Under the pieces are notes generated by a model. It was not told where the DNA came from and did not search any database. It saw only the letters and a list, made by a program, of their open reading frames with translations. A stretch of 64,000 nt of DNA from Lysinibacillus sphaericus (GTDB taxonomy: Bacteria; Bacillota; Bacilli; Bacillales_A; Planococcaceae): assembly GCF_001629735.1 (NCBI RefSeq), contig NZ_CP015224.1, positions 1,984,001-2,048,000 on the forward strand, written 5' to 3'. Within the stretch, counting starts at the first letter, position 1; every line of letters begins with the position of its first letter. A program made the translations under genes and the position numbers. Of this stretch, positions 37,991-47,223 are shown piece after piece.

Positions 37991-39080
37991 CAGCCCTTCC
38001 TAATAATTGTCCCTGCATCGAATAAATCGATGTGGAAAGCGTTAAACCGCCCTTTATATGATGAATGGAGGAATAGCAGCAGGCCTCACACAAACGATGG
38101 AAAAATGATTCATATCCTTTTTCCATCATAATTTCACCTACTTGCGACGCTGTGTTGGCCTCTCGTATTTCGGCTATTATGTCTGCATCTGCCCCTACAT
38201 CTTCGGCAAGTTGTGCTAAAAAGTTAAAATCAATCGGAGCACTTTTGGAATGCACCATCATTACCCCTTGTGCCACCTTTGAAAATTTCCCCATCATCCC
38301 AACAAGGGACACTTGTTTAATACCGAGTCGCTTACAATGCTTTAAAGTAAAGCCAACAAAATCACCCATTTCCACAAAAGCTTCTTCAGGTAAATGGGGG
38401 TATTGTTTCATCGCAAATTTTTCACTGCGACCACCTGTTGTCACTACTAAATGCTCACAGCCAGCCTCTTTAGCGACGCTAATGGCCTGTACAATACTAG
38501 CCATATACGCAGAACTTGAAAAAGGCACGACGGTTCCCCTTGTGCCTAAAATAGAGATGCCTCCAAGTATACCAAGACGACCATTTAACGTTTTTTTTGC
38601 AATCTCCTCGCCCCTAGGTACGGAAATCACTACGTTAACCCCTCGCGTAATTTGAAATTCATCCAATACACCTTGAACAGTGCTGTGAATCATTTTCCGT
38701 GGGACAGGATTAATGGCCGCCTCTCCAACAGGCACTGGTAAGCCGGGCTTTGTGACACGCCCGACTCCAATCCCTCCATCTAAATGAATACCAGGTATCT
38801 CTGCCCAGCTCACAGTACCGACGATGAGTGCCTGATGTGTGGCATCTGGGTCATCACCAGCATCTTTAATCGTTTCACAGCTGACGGCATTGTTTTCAAA
38901 TAGGCATTTTTCAATAGTAAAGGTCGCATCCCTACCTATTGGCAAATGAATCGTGCTTGTTTCTTGCTCTTCATTTGTAATAAGGGCAAGTAAAGCTGCC
39001 TTTGTTACTGCAGTTGCACAGGCTCCTGTTGTATAACCGTGACGCATGTCCTTAGGATCCTTTTTTGGCTTCCGCTCCAT
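37947..39080 (-). CDS. cbiD: Cobalt-precorrin-5B C1-methyltransferase
   Basis: 377 residues. [18 protein letters not shown] near residue 12 and VVTTGGRSE with VGFTLKHC are CbiD signatures. It adds the C1 methyl group in the anaerobic pathway; its presence with cbiG and cbiX marks the early-cobalt route. It shares one base with cbiC. Confidence 0.95.
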   Translation of the reverse strand: MERKPKKDPKDMRHGYTTGACATAVTKAALLALITNEEQETSTIHLPIGRDATFTIEKCLFENNAVSCETIKDAGDDPDATHQALIVGTVSWAEIPGIHLDGGIGVGRVTKPGLPVPVGEAAINPVPRKMIHSTVQGVLDEFQITRGVNVVISVPRGEEIAKKTLNGRLGILGGISILGTRGTVVPFSSSAYMASIVQAISVAKEAGCEHLVVTTGGRSEKFAMKQYPHLPEEAFVEMGDFVGFTLKHCKRLGIKQVSLVGMMGKFSKVAQGVMMVHSKSAPIDFNFLAQLAEDVGADADIIAEIREANTASQVGEIMMEKGYESFFHRLCEACCYSSIHHIKGGLTLSTSIYSMQGQLLGRADDIASIDEINWNRG

Positions 39081-39739
39081 TATTTTTTCGCCTGTTCATC
39101 CGCTAAAAGTGAAATGGCATTTAATGCGGCAACCGTCACTGTACTACCGCCTTTACGACCAACATTTGTAATGTACGGGATACCTTCAAGTTTTAGCAGC
39201 TCCTCTTTCGATTCAGCCGCAGACACGAAACCTACAGGCATACCAATAATTAAATCTGGTTTTGCTAAGCCTTCCTTAATTAAACGAATCAATTCTAGTA
39301 ATGCAGTTGGGGCATTACCAATAGCATAAATACCGCCTTCATGTAATTTTGAGGCTTTTTGCATCGATATAATGGCACGCGTTGTATTTTGCTTTTTCGC
39401 TTCTACAGATACATCCTCATCCGCAATATAGCAATGTAAATCGCCACCATGTTTTTGGAAACGTTTTTTACCAGAACCACTTTCAATCATTTGCACATCC
39501 GCAATTACATGACGCCCTGCCAGAATAGACTTAACACCTGCTTCAAGTGCTCCTGGTGTAATAATAACGCTACGACCTAGCTCAAAGTCAGCAGATGCAT
39601 GGATAATACGGCGCACAACCTTCCATTCATCCTCTGAAAAGTTATGCTCCCCCATTTCTTCTGCGATAATTGAGAAACTGTAATCGTAAATTTTATCTGG
39701 GTCTACTGTTAATGGTTTGAAATCAGTTTTAAAATCCAT
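39080..39739 (-). CDS. cbiC: Cobalt-precorrin-8 methylmutase
   Basis: 219 residues. RRIIHASADFELG carries the catalytic histidine of CbiC/CobH, followed by LAGRHVIADVQMI and GNAPTALLELIRLI. It moves the C11 methyl group to C12, giving cobyrinic acid. Twelve bases separate it from cbiJ. Confidence 0.95.
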   Translation of the reverse strand: MDFKTDFKPLTVDPDKIYDYSFSIIAEEMGEHNFSEDEWKVVRRIIHASADFELGRSVIITPGALEAGVKSILAGRHVIADVQMIESGSGKKRFQKHGGDLHCYIADEDVSVEAKKQNTTRAIISMQKASKLHEGGIYAIGNAPTALLELIRLIKEGLAKPDLIIGMPVGFVSAAESKEELLKLEGIPYITNVGRKGGSTVTVAALNAISLLADEQAKK

Positions 39740-39751
39740 TGTTATTGCCTC

Positions 39752-40513
39752 CTAAAGTGTATGTTTTACAGCCTGTAACACTTCTTCAAAAGTGGAATAT
39801 TGTTGGCCATATTTAATATTGGGTCTTGCAATAAGAATTGTTTCTATAGAACAGGCAAGGGCTGCCTCTAGCTTCTCGTCTACCGAGCCCACTTTGCCGC
39901 TTTCTTTAGTGATCATTAAGGTCACTCCATATTGACGGAATAATGCTTCATTTAATTCCTTTGAAAATGGGCCTTGAATGGCTACAATATCTCGCTGTGC
40001 GACACCGAGCGCCTCACATTTTTCCATATTGTCAAGTCGTGGGAGCATACGAGCAATGACTCTTGTGTTTTCTAAGCCTTGTAAAACTTTCGTAAATGTA
40101 GCAAGCGTTTTACTGCCTGTTGTCAGCATAATGACACCACGCTTTTCAGCTGCTAACTGAGCCGCCTCTTCATAATCCTTTACAACTGTAATAAGTGGGT
40201 GAGCATAATGCTCATGGGCACGTTCATAGCGGATATATGGTACTTGCGCTTTTTCAGCTGCTGCCATAGCATTTTTCGATGCCTCTTCAGCAAATGGATG
40301 AGAGGCATCTACGACCAATTGAAAGCCTTGTTCCATTATAATAGTCGCCATTTCTTCCGCTGTTAGTCTCCCTATTAAGGAAGGCAAGCCAACGTCAGCA
40401 AGACTAGAGGCTGCCGATTCCGTCACAACAGTGGCAGTTACAGCATGACCTGTACTTTGCAATTCAAGGCCCAGATTTCTTGCATCACTCGTCCCTGCTA
40501 ACATGAAAATCAT
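39752..40513 (-). CDS. cbiJ: Cobalt-precorrin-6A reductase
   Basis: 253 residues of the CbiJ/CobK family: MLAGTSDARNLGLEL at the start, VVDASHPFAEEASKNA, and LTTGSKTLATF with AIQGPFSKELNEAL. It reduces the macrocycle with NAD(P)H. Its start overlaps the cbiX stop by four bases. Confidence 0.92.
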   Translation of the reverse strand: MIFMLAGTSDARNLGLELQSTGHAVTATVVTESAASSLADVGLPSLIGRLTAEEMATIIMEQGFQLVVDASHPFAEEASKNAMAAAEKAQVPYIRYERAHEHYAHPLITVVKDYEEAAQLAAEKRGVIMLTTGSKTLATFTKVLQGLENTRVIARMLPRLDNMEKCEALGVAQRDIVAIQGPFSKELNEALFRQYGVTLMITKESGKVGSVDEKLEAALACSIETILIARPNIKYGQQYSTFEEVLQAVKHTL

Positions 40514-41451
40514 TTAACGGGCTCCTTTTCATGATGATGATGGTCATGGTCATGGTGGTGGTCATGCCCATGATCGTGATCATGATGGTGATGATGATGG
40601 TCATGTCCATGATCGTGATCATGATGGTGATGATGATGTGCATGTCCATGAATAGCAGCGTAAGCACGATAATCTTCAAGATCTTGCATACCTGTAGATG
40701 TACCATTCATCGCTTGCTCAATACGCTCTAATAAAACATTTTGTAAACGTTCGTGGTAGCCAAAGTAGTTGGCAATTTGAATTTCACATGCAGGAAATTG
40801 CTCATTGAATTTCTCACACATAACATGCATACGCTCCATTAAAATACCAGTGAATAAAAAGTAAGGAAGCATGATTATTTTCTTAGCACCTAGTTTGACG
40901 CAGCGTTCAATGCCTTCTTCAACACGTGGGTCCGTTACACCCATAAAGGCACTTTCTACGTATTTAACAGGTAGTTTTTCCCATAGCAATCGTGTGATTT
41001 TATAAAAGTCCCCATTTGCATAAGGATCACTGCCACCTCGAGCAATTAATAAAACGGCTGTATCTTCCTGTTCTTGTTCTGTATTAAATCCAATTTCAAC
41101 TAAACGATCTTGTAATATCGCAAATATTTCTTCATGAATGCCAATTGTTTGACCATATGTGAATGTGATATTCGGATAATGCTCACGGGCATGCTCGATT
41201 TCTGCCGGGATATGTAGCTTGGAATGACCTGCATGAAGTAATATAATCGGGATTACATGTACCTCTGTAGCACCCTTTTTCACACAATTTGTAATACCTT
41301 CTTCAATGTTAGGAGAAGCAAATTCTAGGAAACATGTTTCTACTAGATATTGTTCATCAATGCGAGATGTCATTTGCTCGATAAATGTACGTACCTCATC
41401 ATTTCCTGCTGCTAAACGGCTACCATGGCCAACAAATAATATAGCTTTCAT
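40510..41451 (-). CDS. cbiX: Sirohydrochlorin cobaltochelatase with histidine-rich tail
   Basis: 313 residues from ATG 41451 (GAGGAG upstream; the longer frame is rejected). LFVGHGSRLAAGNDEV and IPIILLHAGHSKLHIPAEI form the first chelatase half and LIARGGSDPYANGD, MLPYFLFTGILMERM the second, as in long CbiX. The last 46 residues hold 28 histidines plus Asp and Gly, a likely cobalt store, as known in B. megaterium CbiX. CbiX inserts cobalt into sirohydrochlorin. Confidence 0.95.
   Translation of the reverse strand: MKAILFVGHGSRLAAGNDEVRTFIEQMTSRIDEQYLVETCFLEFASPNIEEGITNCVKKGATEVHVIPIILLHAGHSKLHIPAEIEHAREHYPNITFTYGQTIGIHEEIFAILQDRLVEIGFNTEQEQEDTAVLLIARGGSDPYANGDFYKITRLLWEKLPVKYVESAFMGVTDPRVEEGIERCVKLGAKKIIMLPYFLFTGILMERMHVMCEKFNEQFPACEIQIANYFGYHERLQNVLLERIEQAMNGTSTGMQDLEDYRAYAAIHGHAHHHHHHDHDHGHDHHHHHHDHDHGHDHHHDHDHHHHEKEPVK
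40562..40639. repeat. 39-bp tandem duplication in cbiX
   Basis: Two adjacent 39-base copies (40562-40600 and 40601-40639) differ at two bases and encode two 13-residue His/Asp/Gly units. The tail therefore probably varies in length by slippage. Confidence 0.8.
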
Positions 41452-41465
41452 CTCTTTTCTCCTCA

Positions 41466-43133
41466 CTAGTCGCCGCACGGAGCTGGCTCTATTTTTATTT
41501 TGGAAGACATATCTTGATACGTAAAATGCAATATCTTTTTCACACGCTTGAAGTATTTAAATAAGCGTTCGTTTGGATGCGCATTGGCTTTATATTCTTC
41601 AATAATAGCTGTAATTAAAGGAATCAATTGTTCAGGCTCCAAGCCTTCTACAACAGGCTGTGCTGCATGAGCCGTACGTCCGACTGGTTTCGCTCCAATA
41701 AAGACATCAAATTTACTTTTACGATAGACAATCCCAATATCGTCAAATACTGCTCGATAACAAGCCATCCCACAGCCATTAAAGCCAATATTTAATGTTT
41801 TCGGTAAAGACAGACCACCAAGCTTTTCTTGAATTTCCTCCGCATATGGTATGGAATCTGCTTTTTCACCGTAGCAAAAATCGCAAGCCTTCAACGACAA
41901 TACATCACCAATTGGTGCTAATAAAAAGCCTACTTGCTGTAATTTTTCAGTGATGCGTTCAGGCGTAGTTGTAGGTATTTTTAAATGGATTTGATGATCT
42001 GGTGTGTATTCCATCGATCCATCTTCGCCTACGACCTCTGCTAACGTCATCATTTGCTGTGGTGTAAAAAATTTATTGGCCACTCCAGGGCTCACTGCTA
42101 ATTCAAAAATGGATTCTATTTTTTGTTGTACAAGCTTTGGAGTAACCTTGATAGCATTTGTTCCCTTTACCATTGCAAGTGCCGCTGTAGCCATTTCAAG
42201 TGCCGTTTTTTTCGGCTTTGGCATAACGGCTACACTGGGTTTATTCATTCGCCCTGCATTGGGGTCTGCCGCAAAGTCATTGCGTGCTGTTCCTGTCTCT
42301 TGATTCATCGCCCATGGCTCATTTTCTTCCCGTAAACGTTGATGTGGACGTAATGGCTGCTTTTCCTCGCCAAGTGTATATTTACGTTGGTAGCCACGTG
42401 GCGTAATCATTTTATTATCATAGAAAAACGTAGATGAGTTTCCGATAATGACGGTTGTCAGCATACCGATATCATGTTCCAACATGTCTGCCAATGTGGT
42501 CATCGTCACTTCTTGACGCTCTCGATAGGCACTTTTCACAAGCCCTACTGGAGTGTCAGGTGAACGATATTCTAAAAGAATTCGCTGTGCTTCGACAATT
42601 TGTCTTGTACGGCGACCGCTTTTAGGATTGTATAGAGCAATGACAAAATCGGCCATTGCTGCAGCTTCCACACGCTTCGCAATTAAATTCCACGGAGTGA
42701 GGTGGTCACTTAAACTAATGGTACAAGCATCATGCATAATCGGTGCACCAAGTAAACTAGCACATGAATTGATAGCTGAAATACCCGGGACAATCTCGAC
42801 TTCAATACCAGTTGCCTCTGTCCAGCCTAGCTCAATTAAAACTTCATACACTAATCCCGCCATACCATAAACGCCCGCATCTCCACTCGAAATGACCGAA
42901 ACTATACTTCCTGCCTCTGCTTGACGAACTGCCTCCTGAGCACGGGACACTTCTTCTGTCATGCCTGTACTGACAATAGATTTTGCACTCACTAAATCTT
43001 GAATCAGCTCAACATAGGTTTTATAGCCTATGATCATATCACTTTGTTGTAAAGCCTCTACTGCACGTGTCGTAATATGCTTAAAGTCTCCAGGTCCAAA
43101 GCCTACTACGAAAATTTTCCCTTTTTGCGCCAT
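41466..43133 (-). CDS. cbiH60: Cobalt-factor III methyltransferase CbiH60 (ring contraction)
   Basis: 555 residues, longer than plain CbiH. Residues 1-240 form the tetrapyrrole methylase (FVVGFGPGDFKHITTRA, ISSGDAGVYGMAGL). Residues ~325-540 resemble the nitrite/sulfite reductase ferredoxin and 4Fe-4S region, with cysteines in CDFCYG and GFNGCGMACY. This matches B. megaterium CbiH60, in which the cluster domain assists C17 methylation with ring contraction. It lies between cbiW and cbiX as in that operon. Confidence 0.93.
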   Translation of the reverse strand: MAQKGKIFVVGFGPGDFKHITTRAVEALQQSDMIIGYKTYVELIQDLVSAKSIVSTGMTEEVSRAQEAVRQAEAGSIVSVISSGDAGVYGMAGLVYEVLIELGWTEATGIEVEIVPGISAINSCASLLGAPIMHDACTISLSDHLTPWNLIAKRVEAAAMADFVIALYNPKSGRRTRQIVEAQRILLEYRSPDTPVGLVKSAYRERQEVTMTTLADMLEHDIGMLTTVIIGNSSTFFYDNKMITPRGYQRKYTLGEEKQPLRPHQRLREENEPWAMNQETGTARNDFAADPNAGRMNKPSVAVMPKPKKTALEMATAALAMVKGTNAIKVTPKLVQQKIESIFELAVSPGVANKFFTPQQMMTLAEVVGEDGSMEYTPDHQIHLKIPTTTPERITEKLQQVGFLLAPIGDVLSLKACDFCYGEKADSIPYAEEIQEKLGGLSLPKTLNIGFNGCGMACYRAVFDDIGIVYRKSKFDVFIGAKPVGRTAHAAQPVVEGLEPEQLIPLITAIIEEYKANAHPNERLFKYFKRVKKILHFTYQDMSSKIKIEPAPCGD

Positions 43134-43137
43134 GTTT

Positions 43138-43509
43138 TTACCCCTCTTTCACCTTTTCAATCCCTTTAATGGCTGTCGTTTGCGCTGTTCGCTGCAATGT
43201 CCCTTCCCGAAGTGTATAAACATGATCGTTATGTAAGGATTCATGATGCAAATCCTGTACAAGTGTTCTAGCATGCTCCGTTGATGGTACACGGTACCAA
43301 TTCCCCTGGGGGTAAGCAATAACCACACAAGCATCCTTACATCGTCCATTACAGCGTGTTCTTGTCGTATGTATTTCTTTATCTAGTGCGTTTCGCTGTA
43401 TTTCGTCCCGTATAGCTTGGGTAATTTCTTCTCCATCCTTGTTCATACAGCTACTGCCATTGCAAATAAAGAGATGTGTTTTCATCCCCTCTAAATTCCA
43501 CGTTGTCAT
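43138..43509 (-). CDS. cbiW: 2Fe-2S ferredoxin-like protein CbiW
   Basis: 123 residues from ATG 43509, which has GGGGAG seven bases upstream; a longer frame to 43659 runs through the riboswitch expression platform and is rejected. Cysteines in HLFICNGSSC and TRCNGRCKDAC form a thioredoxin-like 2Fe-2S ferredoxin. It is the first gene of the cobalamin operon and could donate electrons to CbiH60, four bases downstream. Confidence 0.85.
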   Translation of the reverse strand: MTTWNLEGMKTHLFICNGSSCMNKDGEEITQAIRDEIQRNALDKEIHTTRTRCNGRCKDACVVIAYPQGNWYRVPSTEHARTLVQDLHHESLHNDHVYTLREGTLQRTAQTTAIKGIEKVKEG

Positions 43510-43539
43510 TTTATGTCTCCCCTCTTTTGCTTTTGGAAA

Positions 43540-43575
43540 AAGAAAAACCTTTACTCTCCCGAAGAGTAAAGGTTT
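43540..43575 (-). terminator. Riboswitch terminator before cbiW
   Basis: Perfect 13-bp stem AAACCTTTACTCT/AGAGTAAAGGTTT, TCGGG loop, then TTCTTTTT on the minus strand. It sits between the cobalamin aptamer and cbiW, so it is the probable regulated terminator. Confidence 0.85.
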
Positions 43576-43654
43576 GTAGAAGCCAAATAAAAACGAATAG
43601 ACTGAAAGACAGATCCTCGCTTTTGCTTCAACTTCTCCCTCCGAAAAGTTTGCA

Positions 43655-43830
43655 TGCACAATCTGATAAGCAGGTTTCCTGACTTAAGCTTCATTTTACT
43701 GTCGCACCTTCCCTAGTTTGCACAGGTGGCATTGCGATTTCATCAGCTATTACAGTAGCGGGGGCTGTATTGGACTTTCACCAATTTCCCTATTATCTCG
43801 AGTTTTTCGAGCACTTATCGACGTTTTATA
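43655..43830 (-). ncRNA. Cobalamin riboswitch of the biosynthesis operon
   Basis: On the minus strand the aptamer contains GGTGAAAGTCC, GCCCCCGCTACTGTAA and the B12 box GTCAGGAAACCTGC (43670-43683), all in the normal order. The terminator at 43540-43575 follows before cbiW, giving transcriptional off-control by adenosylcobalamin. Confidence 0.93.
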
Positions 43831-44099
43831 TGAAATTTTTAATTGTATATTTAATAGAAAACTGTCTTAATCATATCTTATTATTTTAAAATTTCAATAT
43901 TTCTTTAAAAATTCATGACAAATTTATCAATTTTATCAGAGAGTTTTTGGTTATTTAAAATTGGGATTGTTCCCTTTTATTCTCAAAATCCTTAGTAATC
44001 AGAATTTTCGACATTGATAGTCTATTTCAAAATTTTTATAAAAAAGTATAGCATATTTATGGAAATTCGTGGTACACTTTGTCGTGAAATCTCACAACT
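43831..44099. promoter_or_regulatory. Shared divergent promoter region of the two cobalamin operons
   Basis: About 270 AT-rich bases between the 5' ends of two riboswitches pointing away from each other. Both promoters must be here, but I cannot assign hexamers with confidence. Confidence 0.4.
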
Positions 44100-44275
44100 T
44101 ACTATTTTTGGTGTAAAATGCTCGTCATTTTACTTAAAAGGGAAGCCGGTTCAAGTCCGGCGCGGTCCCGCCACTGTAATAGGGAGCTTTATAGAAAATG
44201 TCACTGTCCAATGGATGGGAAGACCTATAAAGTGTTGAACTAGAGCCAGGAGACCTGCCGAAAATATGTGATCGT
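44100..44275 (+). ncRNA. Cobalamin riboswitch of cbiMNQO
   Basis: Canonical aptamer: GGGAAGCCGGTTCAAGTCCGG at 44150-44160 region, CCCGCCACTGTAATAGGG, and the B12 box GCCAGGAGACCTGCC at 44245-44259. A terminator follows before cbiM. Confidence 0.96.
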
Positions 44276-44338
44276 TTCATCCTACGAGGATAGGTGTGCG
44301 GCTTAGCAGATGAGAATGTTATTTGCTTTTTTAGCTAT

Positions 44339-44371
44339 GCACTTTTCCAACAACGGAAAAGTGCTTTTTTT
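44339..44371 (+). terminator. Riboswitch terminator before cbiM
   Basis: Perfect 10-bp stem GCACTTTTCC/GGAAAAGTGC, six-base loop, then TTTTTTT. Confidence 0.88.
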
Positions 44372-44421
44372 ATTACGCACGCTACATTCTAAAAATCTAT
44401 TTATAGTTTGGAGGAAGAAAA

Positions 44422-45168
44422 TTGAAGCTGTCTTGGTGGAAACTTAGTTATTTTGTATTGGCTTTTTTAATGGTGCCAAAACGTGCCTTCGCCATGCATA
44501 TCATGGAAGGTTTTTTACCAATCGAATGGGCTATTTTTTGGTGGGTAATCTCCGTCCCATTTATTATTTTAGGATTGCGCTCTATTCGTAAAACAATCGA
44601 AGAAAACCCAGAAACAAAAATGATTCTGGGACTGTCTGGTGCATTTGCCTTTGTTCTATCAGCCTTAAAAATCCCTTCAGTTACAGGGAGCTGTTCACAT
44701 CCAACAGGGGTAGGTCTCGGAACAGTCTTATTTGGACCGTTAGCGATGAGTGTCATCGGGACAATTGTTTTATTATTTCAATCTTTACTTTTAGCACATG
44801 GTGGAATCACAACCTTAGGGGCTAATGCATTTTCGATGGCTATCGTAGGTCCGTTTATCGTCTACTTTGTATTTAAAGGGGCGCAAAAAATGGGGTTATC
44901 GTTTTCATTAGCTATTTTCTTTGCGGCTATGCTTGGGGATTTAGGTACATATGTGGTGACTTCTATTCAATTAGCACTTGCTTTCCCATCTGAAGTCGGT
45001 GGCTTTATGGCTTCATTTACAAAGTTCGCAAGTATTTTTGCCTTAACACAAATCCCGTTAGCTGTGAGTGAAGGGATATTAACAGTTATTGTCATGAACT
45101 TCTTGAAAAAATATAATATTAGCGAATTAAAGTCTTTACGTGTTTTCTCTACAAAGGAGGCGCACTAA
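44422..45168 (+). CDS. cbiM: Cobalt ECF transporter substrate-binding protein
   Basis: 248 residues. After a signal-like first helix comes MHIMEGFLP, the CbiM hallmark whose N-terminal Met-His chelates cobalt once processed. [12 protein letters not shown] and several further membrane helices follow. TTG start with GGAGG about nine bases upstream. First gene of cbiMNQO, under its own cobalamin riboswitch. Confidence 0.95.
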   Translation: MKLSWWKLSYFVLAFLMVPKRAFAMHIMEGFLPIEWAIFWWVISVPFIILGLRSIRKTIEENPETKMILGLSGAFAFVLSALKIPSVTGSCSHPTGVGLGTVLFGPLAMSVIGTIVLLFQSLLLAHGGITTLGANAFSMAIVGPFIVYFVFKGAQKMGLSFSLAIFFAAMLGDLGTYVVTSIQLALAFPSEVGGFMASFTKFASIFALTQIPLAVSEGILTVIVMNFLKKYNISELKSLRVFSTKEAH

Positions 45169-45169
45169 T

Positions 45170-45442
45170 ATGAAACGAAATTTATTACTATTAGCGATTG
45201 TAGTGCTATTGGCCATTATCCCGCTCTTCGTCCAAAAGGGAGCAGAATTTGGCGGAGCTGATGGTGAAGCCGAAGCTGCCATTGGAGAGATTAATGCAGA
45301 GTATGAGCCATGGTTTGATAGTTTATGGGAACCGCCCAGTGGTGAAATTGAAAGCTTATTATTCGTGCTACAAGCAGCTATTGGTGCTGGTTTTATCGGC
45401 TACTTTATCGGCTATATGCGTGGCAAACATAAAGAAGGTTAA
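45170..45442 (+). CDS. cbiN: Cobalt transporter accessory protein
   Basis: 90 residues from ATG 45170 (AAGGAGG upstream, one base after the cbiM stop). Two membrane helices flank an acidic external loop with EYEPWFDSLWEPPSGEIESLLF, typical of CbiN. It loads cobalt to CbiM. Confidence 0.93.
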   Translation: MKRNLLLLAIVVLLAIIPLFVQKGAEFGGADGEAEAAIGEINAEYEPWFDSLWEPPSGEIESLLFVLQAAIGAGFIGYFIGYMRGKHKEG

Positions 45443-45444
45443 GA

Positions 45445-46221
45445 ATGATGTTACTCATTGATAAGTATGCGTATCTCAATAAGCTAGCGTACGTTCATCC
45501 TCTAGAAAAAATGATATTTTCATTAGGACTACTTTTATTCACGCTTATTATGAGAGAGGAACGACTTTCACTCATTACATTTTTTGTAATGAGTGCTTTT
45601 ATCATTTGGGGTGCGAAAATCCCACTAAAATACTATGCGAAGCTATTATTACTACCAGGATTTTTCTTATTCACAAGTCTCATCTCCATCCTAATTTCGA
45701 TAGCGCCAGCAACGCATGTATTACCAGCCCATATGGGATCATTTACGTATATGAGCTGGACAATTTTTATTGGGAGAGCCAGTATCGCTACCGCACAGCA
45801 GCTATTCTTTATCGTACTCGGCAGTATAAGCTGCTTATATTTTTTAATTTTAACAACATCTGTACAAGAGATTTGTTATGTGCTTCGCCAATGGAGGCTC
45901 CCTCCTTTATTAGTTGAGTTAGTAGAACTCACCTATCGTTTTATTTTTATTTTTTTCGAAAGCATGCAAAAAATTCATTTAGCCCAGCAAGCCCGCCTTG
46001 GCCATCATTCACCCATGCAATGGTTACGTTCGATGTCTATGCTGATTACAGCGTTGTTTATTGAAATGTTTCAGCGTAGTCGAGAGCTTAACAATGCCAT
46101 GCAGGCACGTGGCGGTGAAACGGTTTATTGGCACGAAACGGCCGTCTATAATAAAAAAAACTGGCTCGGCATGATGGCTATTTTTTTATTCCTTATCGTA
46201 TATGGAGGATACTTCTCATGA
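45445..46221 (+). CDS. cbiQ: Cobalt ECF transporter transmembrane protein
   Basis: 258 residues with about five to six membrane helices. LVELTYRFIFIFFE and the MQARGGE segment are coupling motifs of EcfT/CbiQ proteins that contact the ATPase. Two bases separate it from cbiN and its stop overlaps cbiO. Confidence 0.92.
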   Translation: MMLLIDKYAYLNKLAYVHPLEKMIFSLGLLLFTLIMREERLSLITFFVMSAFIIWGAKIPLKYYAKLLLLPGFFLFTSLISILISIAPATHVLPAHMGSFTYMSWTIFIGRASIATAQQLFFIVLGSISCLYFLILTTSVQEICYVLRQWRLPPLLVELVELTYRFIFIFFESMQKIHLAQQARLGHHSPMQWLRSMSMLITALFIEMFQRSRELNNAMQARGGETVYWHETAVYNKKNWLGMMAIFLFLIVYGGYFS

Positions 46222-47066
46222 CAGCATATTATTTTCAACTGACTAATTTGTCTTATGCCTATGCAGATGGAACAAAGGCTTTGACAGATATTTCACTAGA
46301 CATTCCAAAAGGGAAAAAAATCGCTATACTCGGTCATAATGGAGCAGGAAAATCCACTTTATTTCAACATCTTAATGGCATTTTGAAACCGACAGCCGGA
46401 ACCATTTCATTTAATGGGAACGAACTTCAATATAGTAGAAAAGCATTAAAAGCACTTCGCCAACAGGTGGGAATTGTCTTTCAAGATGCTGATAATCAGC
46501 TTTTTTCAGGAACCGTTAAGCAAGATATAGCCTATGGTCCATTGAATTTAGGTTGGTCTACGGAAAAAATTGAAGAAAAAATAGCCTGGGCTGTGGCACA
46601 AACTGAAGTAACAGAGCTACTTGATAAACCGATTCACTTCTTAAGTGTAGGACAGAAAAAACGTGTGGCAATGGCAGGTGTATTAGCGATGGAACCGGCT
46701 GTCCTTTTATTAGATGAACCAACGGCTGGTCTTGATAGCTATTATGCTTCTCAGGTTTTTCAGTACTTAGCCAAATTAGAAGACTGTGAACGAACGATTA
46801 TCGCTGCTACTCACGACATTTCCCTTGCCTATGAATGGGCGGATCACATCATCGTCATGGAGGCAGGAAACATTATTTATCATGGTGATCCTATCGCCCT
46901 GTTCTATGAAGAAGAATTGCTAAAACGGGCACATCTTGAACGACCATGGGTCTTTGAAATGACCATGGCTCTACAAAAAAAGAAATTATGGCAAGAAAAT
47001 ATTTCAGTTCCTCGCTCTAAGCATGACTTATTACAATTGATCGAACAGCTACCCGTTCAGGTTTAA
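46218..47066 (+). CDS. cbiO: Cobalt ECF transporter ATPase
   Basis: 282 residues. Walker A GHNGAGKST (about 38-46), Q-loop FQDADNQLFS, signature LSVGQKKR, Walker B LLLDEPTAGLD and switch histidine in ATHD. It energises cobalt uptake with CbiMNQ. Its start overlaps cbiQ by four bases. Confidence 0.95.
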   Translation: MTAYYFQLTNLSYAYADGTKALTDISLDIPKGKKIAILGHNGAGKSTLFQHLNGILKPTAGTISFNGNELQYSRKALKALRQQVGIVFQDADNQLFSGTVKQDIAYGPLNLGWSTEKIEEKIAWAVAQTEVTELLDKPIHFLSVGQKKRVAMAGVLAMEPAVLLLDEPTAGLDSYYASQVFQYLAKLEDCERTIIAATHDISLAYEWADHIIVMEAGNIIYHGDPIALFYEEELLKRAHLERPWVFEMTMALQKKKLWQENISVPRSKHDLLQLIEQLPVQV

Positions 47067-47090
47067 TAAGCATTATTAATAATAAAATAA

Positions 47091-47122
47091 CGGACAGCTC
47101 ATCCCTTTACTGTTCGATTTTT
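47091..47122 (+). terminator. Probable terminator of cbiMNQO
   Basis: Seven-base stem CGGACAG/CTGTTCG (one G-U pair), 12-base loop, then ATTTTT. Confidence 0.55.
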
Positions 47123-47223
47123 CAAATTGCGAAGAAAAATTTTCCTCATTTACGAAACTTTTCTATCGCTTATCCGTATTAGTATAGTCGAGACCTATTA
47201 TAGAACATCAAGGAGAGATACAA

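Noticed and set aside
40531..40660. CRISPR-like short repeats
   Set aside because: Only two adjacent units with no spacers, inside the coding sequence of cbiX.
40485..40731. Methionine/valine- and isoleucine-rich frames opposite the cbiX tail
   Set aside because: They are the reverse or shifted reading of the histidine repeats and have no start signals.
43510..43659. Upstream extension of cbiW
   Set aside because: It would run through the riboswitch terminator and has no ribosome site; ATG 43509 does.
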